The translations under genes and the position numbers were made by a program. Positions 34,298 through 45,354 of a stretch of DNA of 64,000 nt are shown piece by piece. The stretch is from Niebla homalea (Eukaryota > Ascomycota > Lecanoromycetes > Lecanorales > Ramalinaceae), in contig JAHGAU010000041.1 of NCBI GenBank assembly GCA_019925105.1, positions 186,001-250,000 of the forward strand, read 5' to 3'. Numbering within the stretch: the first letter of the stretch is position 1; each line of letters opens with the position of its first letter. The notes under the pieces are model-generated. The model was given only the letters and a program-made list of their open reading frames with translations. It ran no database searches and was not told the DNA's origin.

Positions 34298-35890
34298 ATG
34301 GGCGCGTTTGACGACGTCGAATCTTACCGACCAAAGTCGCCCTCCTTTCCCAAAATGCTCGGCCGTGGAATGGGTGACGCGAGGCGGAAGATCATCCTCC
34401 TCGTACTCGTCGCATGCTTCATGATCATCTCGCTGGCGGCCTTCAAGAAGCATGACCAGATCGGAGATATGATAGACAACCGGACGCATACTTGGTCGAA
34501 TTCATACACCCCCGAGTCCTCATTTTCGCCAGAAGACCCGACTGTGGAGTCAAAGCAGTCCATGCCTCTGACAACCGCGGTCGCTAAACCACAGAAACCG
34601 GCTGAGGAGAAAGTGGAGAAAGAGGAAGCAGAGAAGAAAAAGGAGGAAATTGCCAAAGCCAAGACCACTGCGGTCAAGACAACTTCGCACTCGGAACAAG
34701 CCAAGAAAGAAACCGCCAAGAAGCCCACAGAAGCAGGACCACACATTGGAGAGAGGACTCTGTCCGATACAAGCCTTGATGAATTACGAAACGAGACTCT
34801 AGGGGTATGGATTCCCCACCAGATCCCCCAGAGAAACTTGCACGCTGACAGTGACCCCTAGTTTGAGCAAATCTATGTTCTCAACATGGCTGGAAGAACC
34901 GACAAGCTGGATGCCATGAGACTGGCCTCCTCCTTGACCGGTTTCAATTTCGAGGTCATGCCTGGTGTCAGCGGCGCAGACGTGCCAGCCAAGGCCCTCT
35001 CCGGGGTAAGCCTCTCCTTATCTCTGTTTTTCGAGGTCAGGAGGCTAATGAAGATCTTATAATAGGCGTTCCAAGAAGGCGAAGGTAAAAACGGTGTCAT
35101 CGGCTGCTGGCGCGGCCACATGAACTTCGCCCACGAAGTCGTCAACAAACGCCTCTCCTCGGCCTTGGTCATGGAGGATGATGCCGACTGGGACGTTGAT
35201 TTCCGCGCCCAGCTCGAGCGCGTCGCCCTGGGCTCCCAGGCCCTCCTCGACACCCCCAAATCCACCCAACCACTGTCCCCTTACGGTGACGGCTGGGATC
35301 TCATCTGGCTGGGCCACTGCGCCTCCCAACCCAAGGACGGCGACTCCCGGCGCGTCCTGATGAAGAACGATGCCACCACCACCCCGCCTCTACACCGCGT
35401 CAATTTCGGCGGCGTGCCGGACATGGCGATCTATGAGAACACGACGCGGGTGATGTACTTCTCCAAGGGCTCCACCTGCACATACTCCTACGCCATCAGC
35501 TTCCACGGCGCCCAGAAAATCCTCAAATGGCTCTCCATGGACGTGTACAACAAACCTGTCGATTTCGGTCTCCACGACATGTGCTCGGATGCGAAGCGTG
35601 GGTTCAAATGCATCGGCATCTTCCCGCAGATTGTGGCCGATCACAAGCCCGCCGGTGGAGCCACAAAGGACAGTGATATCGGCAGTCTGGATGACGAGGA
35701 CACCCTGGCGAGCACCAGGACCCAGGGGTTCAGCTATAACATCGTCAAGAGCACGAGACTAAATATCGATCTCTTGATCGATGGGCATCGGGAGGCGGCG
35801 ACGAGTCAGTGGCCCGACGACACACCCGAGGTGCATGCCGCCGTGGAGATGGAGTTGAGGCAGGACGAGCTGCCGGATACCCCCGATTAG
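34298..35890 (+). CDS. Glycosyltransferase family 25 protein, type II membrane
   Basis: Fungal GT25-type (LPS-glycosyltransferase-like) enzyme, predicted to transfer a sugar from a nucleotide donor in the secretory pathway. Exons 34298-34804, 34862-35005 and 35066-35890, all joined in phase 0, give 491 residues. One membrane segment near residues 31-49 (KIILLVLVACFMIISLAAF) after a short cytosolic tail predicts a type II Golgi protein. A Lys/Glu/Ala-rich stem follows (about 100-150). The catalytic domain starts at FEQIYVLNMAGRTDKLDAM and carries CWRGHMN and the metal-binding acidic motif VMEDDADWD (about residues 252-260), as in GT25 enzymes, then GWDLIWLGHC and a late HDMC segment. Acceptor and product cannot be read from the sequence. 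Donors are GTATGG and GTAAGC. Confidence 0.85.
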
Positions 35891-36365
35891 ATCGCTGACT
35901 GACGAAGAGAGGGAAAGAGTAGTGTATATTAGACGGCTTTCACAGATTTGGCATTGGGCTGGCGAGGCGCTTGGGAATGGCTGCATCGCTTTGTTGTGAT
36001 TTTGTATGGCACTGCAGCTGCAGGCAGCCTAGATACATCTACTATATATTATATATATCCCTTATACAATGAAGATACCAAACCACCTCCGTCCAATAAC
36101 CTGGTCTCCTGTCTCCACTCGAAGCTATACTAGTCGCCCTAGATACCAACCCTCCATTCCAGTAGGCGGCCCACTTCCAACACCAACAGTCATCCTTCAA
36201 ACCTTTCCTCCCTACGTACGAGAATGTCATGCATGAAGCGTTGGAATAGGGGAAGCGAAGTGCCAACATTCGCGACCTGATCCCCCCATCGAAGAAAGAT
36301 ACTCGAATAATAATCTCGAGAGAGAGAGAGAGCTGCGGAAAAACCGCAACAAGCCCCCCCGGATC

Positions 36366-36421
36366 CAACGCCGGACAACGCCGTTTATCCCCATTGGGTA
36401 AAAGGGCAGGGTCCAGCGTTG
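36366..36421. repeat. Palindromic element, copy 1
   Basis: Begins CAACGCCGGAC and ends GTCCAGCGTTG, terminal inverted repeats of 11 nt with one mismatched position, around a core containing TTGGGTAAAAGGG. Related to the copies at 36516-36575 and 36945-37001. Confidence 0.75.
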
Positions 36422-36454
36422 AAGCGGCAGCACGAGACCGGGACGGTATGGGAC

Positions 36455-36502
36455 GGGATAGGGATGAGACGGGATAGGGATGAGACGGGATAGGGATGGG
36501 AC
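36455..36502. repeat. 16-nt tandem repeat, three copies
   Basis: Three consecutive copies of GGGATAGGGATGAGAC, the last with one substitution. It lies between palindromic copies 1 and 2. Confidence 0.9.
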
Positions 36503-36515
36503 GGGATCCCTGGTT

Positions 36516-36575
36516 CGACGCCGGATGGCGATAGTAAGGCTTCATTGGGGGAAAAGGGGGTGGGTCTGGCGTTGG
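36516..36575. repeat. Palindromic element, copy 2
   Basis: Starts CGACGCCGGAT and ends GTCTGGCGTTGG; core ATTGGGGGAAAAGGGGG resembles copy 1. Downstream it is followed by GGTCATGCATGC, a flank also seen in altered form after copy 3. Confidence 0.75.
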
Positions 36576-36944
36576 ATTGGTGGGGGGGTCATGCATGCTG
36601 GCAGCATCTTCCTGACGGCATGGTTGGGTCCGCAAGCAATGTGGGAAGCTGGAGCGCCCGACCTCCATCAATGCGGTTGAGTCTGTGGCATCAACGTTGA
36701 ACACGTTCCACTTACAGCAGCATCGTATCGTATCGTGTCCAGCGTTGAATAGGGTAGTAAGGATATGGCGCTGCAGCGACGTGCCACAACATACATCATC
36801 TGGTATCCTGCAGCCTCAGCGCGCAATCTGCTTCAGCCGGGATGATAGAGAAGTCGCACCAGCATGCCATCCTCCCCCCTTCAATCAGAAATAGGCACGG
36901 ACGAATGAATAGCTTCGAGAAAATCGAAATGTGCCTCCCGCGCT

Positions 36945-37001
36945 CAACGCCAGACTCACGCAGTAATCCGCTTCGGGTAAAAGGGGCAAGGTCTGGCGTT
37001 G
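36945..37001. repeat. Palindromic element, copy 3
   Basis: The best-preserved copy: CAACGCCAGAC at the left end is the exact reverse complement of GTCTGGCGTTG at the right end, separated by 35 nt holding TCGGGTAAAAGGGGC. It is followed by GGTCATGCAGTCAGACAGC, similar to the flank of copy 2. Confidence 0.8.
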
Positions 37002-38544
37002 GATCAGGTCATGCAGTCAGACAGCATGCTTCGTCTCTGAATAGCTTGCTACTGCGTCGTGGGGTAGTCGCAAGCTCGTTGCTGTCTCCGTATCCGATCA
37101 ATGTGAGCTCACCATCGCGAGCCCATTCCTGCGTGCTCACTGTTGTTAGAATACAAGCTCACTGTCACTGCTGCGCCGCAACCTCGCAGGACGCCAGGCT
37201 TCTGCAGTCCTGCGGCAGTCTTCGAAAAGTCGAGCTGGAGCCCGTGGTTAAATGATGGATGCCGCGGGTTTTGCCTCTTTTGGCAGCTCCCCCCGGAACT
37301 GCTGAACATGCCCCTTTTTCGCAGTATGAGCGCCTCGAAGCTTTGCTACCTTCATCATGGATAAGTCTTTTGTTCCGCGGGTGTCAAGTCAAGTCTCTTC
37401 CCATGCTAGGATTTTCACGTCGCTCTTAGGGACTTGCTTGCACTCCGAGTAGTCTTGCGCGAGGAGTGGTAGGGAAGGCCTGCTGTGTCGGGCTCTTATA
37501 AGTTGTCGGCAGGCCGTCAATATGAAGACTTGTGATTCTCTGACCGTATCCAATCTCTAACGATGAGACTGTCGTTGTAGATATCAACGACTCGATTTGA
37601 AGCAAGTTGAACCTCATCCAAGCTGTATATCTGTATCCTATCTGACCGATGCGTATGGCACACCCACCGTTAATTACGATTCAATGGACTACTATTTTGA
37701 CTTCTCGCCCAGTTCATTCAAGCCCATCGCTCTGGTCCATACGTCCAGAGGCCAAGTGAAAGTATGTCAATGAAGAAAGGATGATGACCAGTCGGGGCTT
37801 GCCGATTGTACCACCACTCAATCGGAGCTACAAGGGGCTGTTCTGCCTTAAAGTCTTGGCTTTGTCTGCTGGCCCAGACACTCTGCGGGCCTACCGCGTT
37901 GCAACGGTGGTTCCTGCAGCAGATCCCGACAGACTATTGCATACTGGTCTGGGTCGCACAAACAAACCCACATGCCACTACGAGGTCCCCAGTGCTTTCA
38001 ATTTGCCGCATCGGACCAAGGGCGTTGTTGACGCAAATCTCGGTATCGGCGGACTGCGCTGCAGTCATCCTGTCAATTCGTGCAGCAGTGGGGATGTTTG
38101 TGAATTTCCCGCGCATCGTATTTGGTCTCGAGAATCTTCAGGCTTCTGGATGCGAGCTGTGATCCTGTGCCTGGTCTTTAGCGTCGCTGAATAAGCGATA
38201 GACATACATCTTCAAATAGAAAGGGAGAAGAAGAGGATGCGTGTGTTTTACTCTGCTTTTGGAAACCGATAAATAAGGGAGCATCTCGCATCAGCCATGA
38301 TTAGTTTTGCAGGAAAGCAGGAACAATGGAGAAGCGTCTTAGCAGTCATATGATGCTTCCTCCAAGCGACAGATTACTGCTCTTCGTACACCATTTTCAG
38401 GCTTGCATTGATGATAAGTAGATCTCAGCTAAAGTACAAGAAACACGGCTGCAATTGACTTTTTCAACAATGTCAAACATACTTGGACCCAATCACATAC
38501 CGATCTATCCTCATTAGTAAATCCATAGCTTGTCCATATAGACG

Positions 38545-41500
38545 TCAAACACGGTAATAATCATAGAAGCTGATGCTATCAATGATTCTCTCGCCAAGCC
38601 CTAATATCTTCACAGCGTCCAAGGGCCAATTGATTTTGGCCAGCATGGTGGACAGCGTCGGCTCTTCTGCCTCTCGATCACCATCTTCTGTTGTCTGACG
38701 AGCTTCCACGTACTCTAGCATCTGAATCCATGAGAGAAAGAGTTTCTTGTGCGTCAAAAAATTCACTACCTCTTGGATGACTTCAGCTGTGAGCTGTTCC
38801 TCGTCATTTTTCGCGTGACTGACCCAATAGGGGGCGGCGTATGCGGCAAAGGGATACTTCAACATACGGTCCCTGATCTCTGTCTCCGGGCAGGGTCCCG
38901 CCGCAAATTCTGCAAGGGAGAGATATCTAATGCAGCTCCTCGTGATATCGTTCGTCGCAGTTGGAAATAGTTCGCCTGACTGATGCTCAATGAACTCATA
39001 CACTGTGTAGTGGCTGAAGCGAACAAGTTCCGTGTCCGTAGTCGCAGCGACGAGCCCTTGACAATGCTCGAGGATTGTCATCATATCAAACAGAAGGTCT
39101 TCGTCCATTGCTAGCGCTTGGGACTCCAGATCCAGACTGGACAAGGCGTGTTGGAGCTCGCGCGCTCGCAAAGGCCGCAGGGTATAGAAGAGCCACATTA
39201 AGGTTTGCATAACCACCGGAAGTTCCTTGTCCACTTGATCCTGTAGCCTGAGGATAATGGAATTATAGGCTTCGTCTAGTGACCCTGGAATGTTTTGAAG
39301 AGACTCCTTGAGCTCTCCCAGAGTGCGCTTTTGCGAAAGCCCGCTTATAGTAAGTGTCCCAAAAAGCAAGCTTCATTCATGTCAGTAATACGGTACAAAA
39401 GTACCCTGTCAAGGATGGATACATACTTGTTCTTACTCTTTCGGATAAACTGTGCAATCAATGAGGGGTCCGGCCTGAGATCAAAATCTCTGACGTTGGC
39501 TAATTCATACGTAAGACTGTCCGTTCTTCTTCCAGTCACCATGACCTTAAAGGACGAATTGAAGGACTTCTCCAGCTGTCGAAAGACCTCTAGGAGTCTG
39601 CTGCAAGCCACTTCCTCAAGCTCATCAAGAGCATCAACCACCACGTATACTCGCTTTCTCAAACGAAGTCCGGTCTTGACCATATTGTTGAGCAGAGACA
39701 CAATTTCGGCGTGATTTGGCTGAGTTTGGCTTTTTCGATGTCGTTCGTAAAAGCGCCGAAGCTCCAATGGAAGTACATCCAACCGACTTGACGCTTGCCG
39801 AATCAAGGACCGAAGTATCCCAAGGTATGAGTATGGGAGAAATTCTTGAAAATCACAGAAGAAGAAAAGACACAAGGCATCTTGTAGCTTGAAGATGCTG
39901 TACCACCTGAGAGCTATAATGAAAAGATATTAGCATTACTTGTCTCCGCATATTCAATTTGCAAGTCACCTTGCTTCGCAAAGGTCAAGGTATTTTGCAA
40001 GCGGCCCTGATCAACATGTCCATCAATCTTTGGGATACTCACGCAATTATTGTTTTTCCACAACCGGCTACAGATGATTAGCCAGTGCTCAGTCATATCT
40101 AGAGGGACTTACCTATGCCATGTATCCATAGCATTTGAGAGGGGCCCCATGAGCATGCTTGGAATTCGGGTCCATCGAGAAAATATTGCGGACGTTGAAT
40201 TTCACTTCTTGAAATAAGATCGAGAAGTCTACGATTGCTCTCGTCTATACACAGCCAGGTCGATAAAGCTTCTGCATATCGCCATCCTTCATCGTCCAGC
40301 TCATGATTATGGCCATCTCTCGTTAGTTCTTCCACCCTTTGGTTAATCAACTCTGGCTTCTCAGCTGCTTGTCTAGATTGCCAGTTAAATTTTCCACCAG
40401 TTCCTAAAGTGCTAGCAGTAGCTTCGAAGACCGCGAAATGTTCTGCGAAAGTTTTGTGTTCCGTGAGACTTCTGTCTTCGTGCCTCAATTCTCTGATGTA
40501 ATTTATACATGAAGATTGATGTCGCAAGACTTGTTGTTCTGCCTCAACCGAGAGATAGGATCTTGTCGCATCATGTGATTTCGCTTCAAGCCACGTCTTC
40601 ACAATTTGGGTTGCCTCGAACAGGCATTGTCTTCGGGTCGCAAGATCTGCTCGGTACTTAATCCATTCGCTGACCAAAGGGTGTAATGATATGCGGAGGG
40701 CCCCTGATTTTTTGGAGCATTCAGCTCAATTAAAGACAAATCCTTAAAATCAGTGAGCAAGTCTTCAAGCTTGGTTAAACCCATCGTCCGTCCGCTTTAA
40801 GGAAAAATTGTAGCCACTCAGGCATCCCCAGGGTGCGGATGTCGGACAAGGACACTAAGAAAGGCGGGATGTTTCGAGAGTCTAAAAAAGACAACATGGT
40901 CAGAAGTTTTCCCTTCTCATTTCCTTTACTCTCGACCTCATCGAGGAGCTGGAATGACATATCCCAGGTTGTATACACTGGCTTCTAGTCCGAGAATCTT
41001 GGGGCTCTGGACCAGATCGAGACTCTCCGCTCGCTGTATTGATTGACGAACCTGGGGAGAGGAAACCCGATCCGCCTCCGAATGTAGGCAGTAGCCTGAT
41101 CAATGGCTAGTGGCAAAGAGCCAAGAATCTCAACAATCCTGATCGCATGTTCGTCGTCAGGGCCGACTTCGACAGTTTCATCACACCTATCGTACAGCAA
41201 GAGCAGATTTTTGGTTTTGGATATCGGAGGCACTTCGATGATATTACCCAGCCATTCAAGATTGGCTTGCCGACTGGTTTTGAGAATGGAGCCGTGGACA
41301 CTACTAGGCATGTAGCTATTGATGTTTGTTAGTCGGCTCAAGTCATCATAACTGTCCATGACGAGGAGCCAGGGCCGGTTCCACTCCTCGATTGTTCGTA
41401 GCACGAATTGGATTCTAGCCTCAGAGCTATGGAAGAAGTGGTCTTCGCGGGGCTTGATCACATCAGAAATGGCAATCAGGTCCTTCAGTAGGTTCGCCTC

Positions 41501-42341
41501 AGATGAAGCATCAAGCCAAAATTTCACGAGGAATAAGTGCTTTGTTTCTTATTGCCGACAATAATCCACTGCAAGCATTGGTTTCCTTGATCACCTAGAC
41601 CACAGAGGATACTGACCCACGTGGACTCTGCATCTCGCTTTAATAGATAGGTCATTCTACCCATGATATTTGGGCGTTCAATGATCTTGCCGGTCCGCTT
41701 TGGATAGCGTTAGTAACTTCGCTCACTAAGCTTATCGTCGTTCATCGCTCCTTGCAGAGATATGTTTGGAGATGTATCCATCATTTCAAGTCGGGTCTGA
41801 GCGGTCTAGCGTCAGATATCATGAGTTGCCAATGCTAGGGGCTTTCGTGGGTTATCTACCACTTGCCATATCCATTGCCATCACTCACTCAATCAACTTT
41901 CCCGAGACACGCTGATAGCCTAGATCTTCTCTCCCAGAGACTTTGTCATGCTCATGTGATCATAGGGTATTGTGGAAGAGTTATATACAGGTATGACAGC
42001 TGAGTCTGAAGTCACTACTCGCTATAGATAAGGGTGAGTCACCTTTCCGCTTGAACTCTGGTGACTTCACTCACATGGCCAATAGCTGCAACAGGAAATT
42101 CTTCAACGAAAGCATGCATCTTGATTGGGGGAAATCCTTGCTCCATTTTCCTCCGGAGAAGGGTCAAAAAACCACCAAAGCAGGTGAATACCTCCGCAGT
42201 AGGAGATTTTCCAGCGCTCAAGGTTTCAATGCCCGAAGGCTTCCGCCGTGCTGCACTTTGTGCGCTGGCGCCCGCCGACGTTGAAGCCGATCCTTTTCCC
42301 GGACCACCCAAGACTCTCTTGAATTTGTCGTGCAAACCCAT
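38545..42341 (-). pseudogene. Broken NLR locus: mutated NB-ARC half joined to open NACHT half
   Basis: In reading order: an N-terminal segment (from 42341, MGLHDKFKRVLGG..., ending near 42050 at a possible GTGAGT donor); an NB-ARC domain (about 41700-40700) recognisable by FWLDASSEANL, WLLVMDSYDDLS and LGSLPLAIDQATAYI; a winged-helix part (VYTTWDMSFQLL); and a TPR-like stretch. The NB-ARC half is destroyed: its P-loop reads GLGDQGNQ, there is a stop near 41549-41551 followed by a frame change, a TAG at 40985-40987, and frame changes near 40790 and 40690. From about 40,690 the frame stays open into a NACHT domain: exon to 40113, a 25-nt exon 40067-40043 coding the P-loop AGCGKT, exon 39897-39427 (VYVVVDALDEL Walker B, FKVMVTGRRTD), and exon 39370-38545 (winged helix LSQKRTLGELKESLQNIPGS). 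No ATG starts the NACHT half, so it is probably not a stand-alone gene. Ankyrin repeats, usual after this NACHT type, are absent. Confidence 0.75.
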
Positions 42342-42617
42342 TCGAATATCATTACGGACGGAAGGATGTAGAAGTCATAGTCCTCTTAATAGCACCAAGG
42401 TTGTAGAGATCATGGAGGTCTCATCACGACGAAAGGTTTCTCAGCCTGATTGAGCTCGATTCTTTATTCCCGAAGTATTCGGAGATGAAAAGCCCGGTAA
42501 AATCCCGGGCTTGGCATCCCCGGTAAGAGTCTTGGCATATCTACCCACACAAATCAATCAGAATTTGCCTAAAAAATGGCTATATAGACCTATATGTTAA
42601 CCAACAAAGCCATAGAA

Positions 42618-42727
42618 GCTTCCATGGCTTAGTTGGTTAAAGCGCAGGTCTCATAGCACATGCTTATGATCCATTGAACCACAATGGAGCGATCCTGAGG
42701 TCGCCAGTTCGACCCTGGCTGGGAGCA
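42618..42727 (+). tRNA. tRNA-Met(CAU), elongator type, with 36-nt intron
   Basis: Acceptor stem GCTTCCA pairs with TGGGAGC (one G-T pair); D stem GCTT/AAGC; T arm GCCAG-TTCGACC-CTGGC is perfect. The anticodon CAT lies at 42652-42654, followed by A37 and an intron at 42656-42691 at the canonical position one base 3' of the anticodon. The anticodon stem CAGGT/TCCTG leaves a T-T opposition at 31-39, a feature also found in yeast elongator tRNA-Met. Discriminator A at 42727. The elongator identity rests on the absence of initiator-type features and this stem. Confidence 0.92.
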
Positions 42728-42731
42728 TCAA

Positions 42732-42737
42732 TTTTTT
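42732..42737 (+). terminator. RNA polymerase III T-run terminator
   Basis: Six T residues beginning five bases after the tRNA-Met 3' end, matching the usual Pol III stop signal. Confidence 0.75.
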
Positions 42738-44892
42738 GGGGAGAGTTTTCCGCCTTAGATGCCTCGAAAATTGTAAATTCGTAACCAGTGGGGATAGAGA
42801 ATATTCGTAGAAGCGTAGGTAAGATACCTGCCTTTCAATTGTAGCTTGGATGTCGCTGTGGGGCCGATTTGGGTCGGCAACCAAAGCGGGGTCAGCGGTC
42901 CGAAACAAAAGCAAAAGAGTGCAGGTAGAATGCGAAGAGGCATGGGAAGTTAATGGCAATTAAATACTGCAAGTAAAAGTAGGTTTATTGGTGGCGAGAA
43001 GTAGGACAAGTGCGCGAAATGCCCCCCCAAAAAGGGGGTAAACCACGAGCCCCTGTTATTGTCTGCCAAATATAACCGCCATGCCCAAATGCTCGAATAT
43101 GCTTTGCTTTCACGCAAGTAAAACGATTTTTTCCAGTGGTTTCATTGCTTGTATATGGTTGCTGCGTTACCCCCTCACATACTGGAGGCTTTTGACAACC
43201 TCGCTGCAAATCAAACTGATCAATCACACTGGTAAACAATCGTTTGGCTAGCGAGGGAACCCTGTGGTAGGGAGGGAGAAGAGGGATTAGGGGGAAGGGG
43301 GGCCGGTGCGGGTCGAATTTTCTACGATGGTCTTGAGACAGAGAAGAGGATTTGCGTCTTTTTGGTCAAAAGGGTTCATATGTCTAACGTTGAATGTTTC
43401 TTATCTCAATCTGACATTGCGCGTTCTCGCCCATGTACTACTCCCTCACTCCACGGTCCCTTACTCCCTAATACCATGTATGAATACACATTCGTTGAAC
43501 ACGCAATGAAATCGAGATTTCGGGACGGTATGACAAAGTATATTCAGCAGTCACCAATGAGGTTTGTAGTATTTACTTTACCAATACGAAACATTCATCT
43601 GATCGCCTTTTCAAATTCCGCTGGGTCCCTCTCGTTTTTCTTGTTAATGCAACAAGTGTCCATCCAAATGTATTGCAAGTCCGGCTTGGTAGGAATCCTT
43701 CAGATTCTTTTTCGTAGTTGGCAGAGGTCCTTGGAGGGTGATTAAATGGGGCGTCCCTGTAGTCCAATTGCTACATTCGCTCCCCGTATGTTTGGAAGCT
43801 GACTTCGTAGTCGCCCCACCTATATGAAAAATTTGCGCGTTTCCTGAGTACCTCAGAGCTCGTCTATCTCTTCACCCCTGCACGTATTGATATTCAGAAG
43901 ACGCATGACTTGAAGACTTGTGAAATTTTTGCCGAGTCGATGAAATGAGTGTGGACAATCAAGATCGAGGGATCAACATTTTATTCTAGTTCTGACCATG
44001 TACGTATCTGAGATCAAAAGCCTCGCCTTACTTCCAACGCGCGTCATCAATTGGAATACTGTGCGAGCTGCTGCCACATACGAGCTACAAGAAGAGCAAG
44101 CCGTGTCGCCGCCGCGCCAGAGCTTGGAGGTGTGCCTGTGAGGTTACTCTTCGGTTAACGCACCGCAGTGTGATGGTGGACCCTTCATGCACACCTCGCA
44201 AGAGCTGGCTGATCAAATCATGATAGGCCTTCATGCACACCTCGCAAGAGCTGGCTTATCAAATCATGAAAGACCTTCATGCACACCTCGCAGAGCTGGC
44301 TTATCAAATCATGATAGTCTGGCTTGGTTGACCAGAGTGTCTTGAAATATCAGGCTTGTACCATGAAACTGAAGTCGTACAGACAGATACAGGAACGTGA
44401 AGCAACGCTTTGCACGGCTACGAGGTACAACATCGGGCAGGGAAGGTTGGAGAGCCACGTCGTAGGGTAGGGTTGCACGAGCTGAGCTGTACTGCCAAAA
44501 GAAACAACGAACATACCACTAATGCACTGATCTGGTACCGATGTAGTGATAGTCACATCGATGAGGAAGGCTTCTGGTTGCAGTGCAAGCCGTCGCAAGG
44601 TGCATGAAAACTGATTGACAAGACACTGACCTATGGTATCGTAGGAATGGAAATCAATGTGATATTAGAATAAGATAATTGACAAAACTTGCTGGGGTCG
44701 TGTTAGCATCGTCCAACAGAGGAAAATTGGCGCAGAAGAGGTGGGATGATCAAGATTGACATGACCGAGAGTTCCGCCCCGCCCCCCTCGCCGTGGAGCC
44801 CACAGATCCCCGCCCCGCAACCCAAACCCGTCCCTCAATCATCATCTATTTCTCCCCTCGTCACACCTCTCTTCCCAACCCCCATCCACGCC
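42738..44892. other. Gene-free region between tRNA-Met and RPC11
   Basis: No gene supported over 2.15 kb. It includes a G/A-rich segment (43,260-43,310), AT-richer DNA (43,330-44,000) and the 46-bp tandem repeat at 44182. The open frame across 43362-43745 shows no recognisable domain; its composition would fit a decayed element, but I cannot name one. Confidence 0.45.
44182..44318. repeat. Three tandem copies of a 46-bp unit
   Basis: Units start at 44182, 44228 and 44274; each contains CCTTCATGCACACCTCGCAA and AGCTGGCTTATCAAATCATG with few changes. The reverse complement, together with the neighbouring CAGTGTGATGGTG motif, resembles the repeat at 55542-55690. Confidence 0.9.
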
Positions 44893-45354
44893 ATGCTCGT
44901 CTGTAAGCTCTTCCATCCCCCCACCACCCCTCCCATCCTCCACACTAACCCCCCGGCCCCTCCCAACAGTCTGCCCCACCTGCGCCAACCTCCTAACAAT
45001 AACCTCCCTCCCGCCGACCTCCCCACAACACCCGGCCTTCTCCCACCCGGACGCCCCGGACGCCGACCTCACCCCGCGCAACCGGCTCGAATGCCGCACC
45101 TGCCCGTACATGTTCCTGATCCCGCGCAACGTGGTCTACTACGACAAGCGGGAGATGAAGCGGAAGAAGGAGGTGGATGATGTGCTGGCGGGCGGTGGTG
45201 GGGGGAGGAGGTGGTGGAGGTGCAGTGCGCCAACGCGCCGGAGTGCAAGGGGTCGCAGGCGGAGTTCTATCAGGTGCAGATCCGGAGTGCGGATGAGCCG
45301 ATGACGACGTTTTATAGGTGTAGGATGTGTGGGTATCGGTGGAATGAGAATTGA
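44893..45354 (+). CDS. rpc11: RNA polymerase III subunit RPC11 (TFIIS-like), apparent frameshift
   Basis: Small Pol III subunit that drives RNA cleavage and takes part in termination and re-initiation in the nucleus. Exon 1 is only 10 nt (44893-44902, coding MLV plus one base); the intron 44903-44969 has a GTAAGC donor; exon 2 runs to the stop at 45352-45354. Two zinc ribbons are visible: N-terminal CPTC...CRTC with PYMFLIPRNVVYYDKREMKR, and C-terminal C...C with the TFIIS-type hallmark QIRSADEPMTTFYRCRMCGY and end RWNEN. Between them, after KKEVDDVLAGGGG, the frame changes by -1 within a G-rich tract (about 45190-45205), so the present sequence does not give one continuous protein of about 130 residues. 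RPC11 is essential in yeast, so I suspect one base missing from the G run in the assembly, with a real lesion or translational slippage as alternatives. Upstream ATGs in the same frame (44746) lack family support. Confidence 0.83.

Larger units (their letters stand above)
35891..38544. other. 2.65-kb gene-free, repeat-bearing region
   Basis: No gene supported. Contains three copies of a small palindromic element and a 16-nt tandem repeat (listed separately), plus short GA runs (36,322-36,334). Open frames here cross the repeats and show no conserved features. The 3' end (37,700-38,544) is ordinary mixed sequence downstream of the broken NLR locus. Confidence 0.45.

Noticed and set aside
39345..39369. 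Suspected frameshift in the NACHT half at the T run near 39360
   Set aside because: A GTATGT donor at 39426 and an AAG acceptor at 39371 form an intron that removes the apparent frameshift and restores the family sequence.
42651..42959. Minus-strand open frame including MLPARVELATSGSLHCGS
   Set aside because: It is the antisense translation of the tRNA-Met gene, a common artefact.
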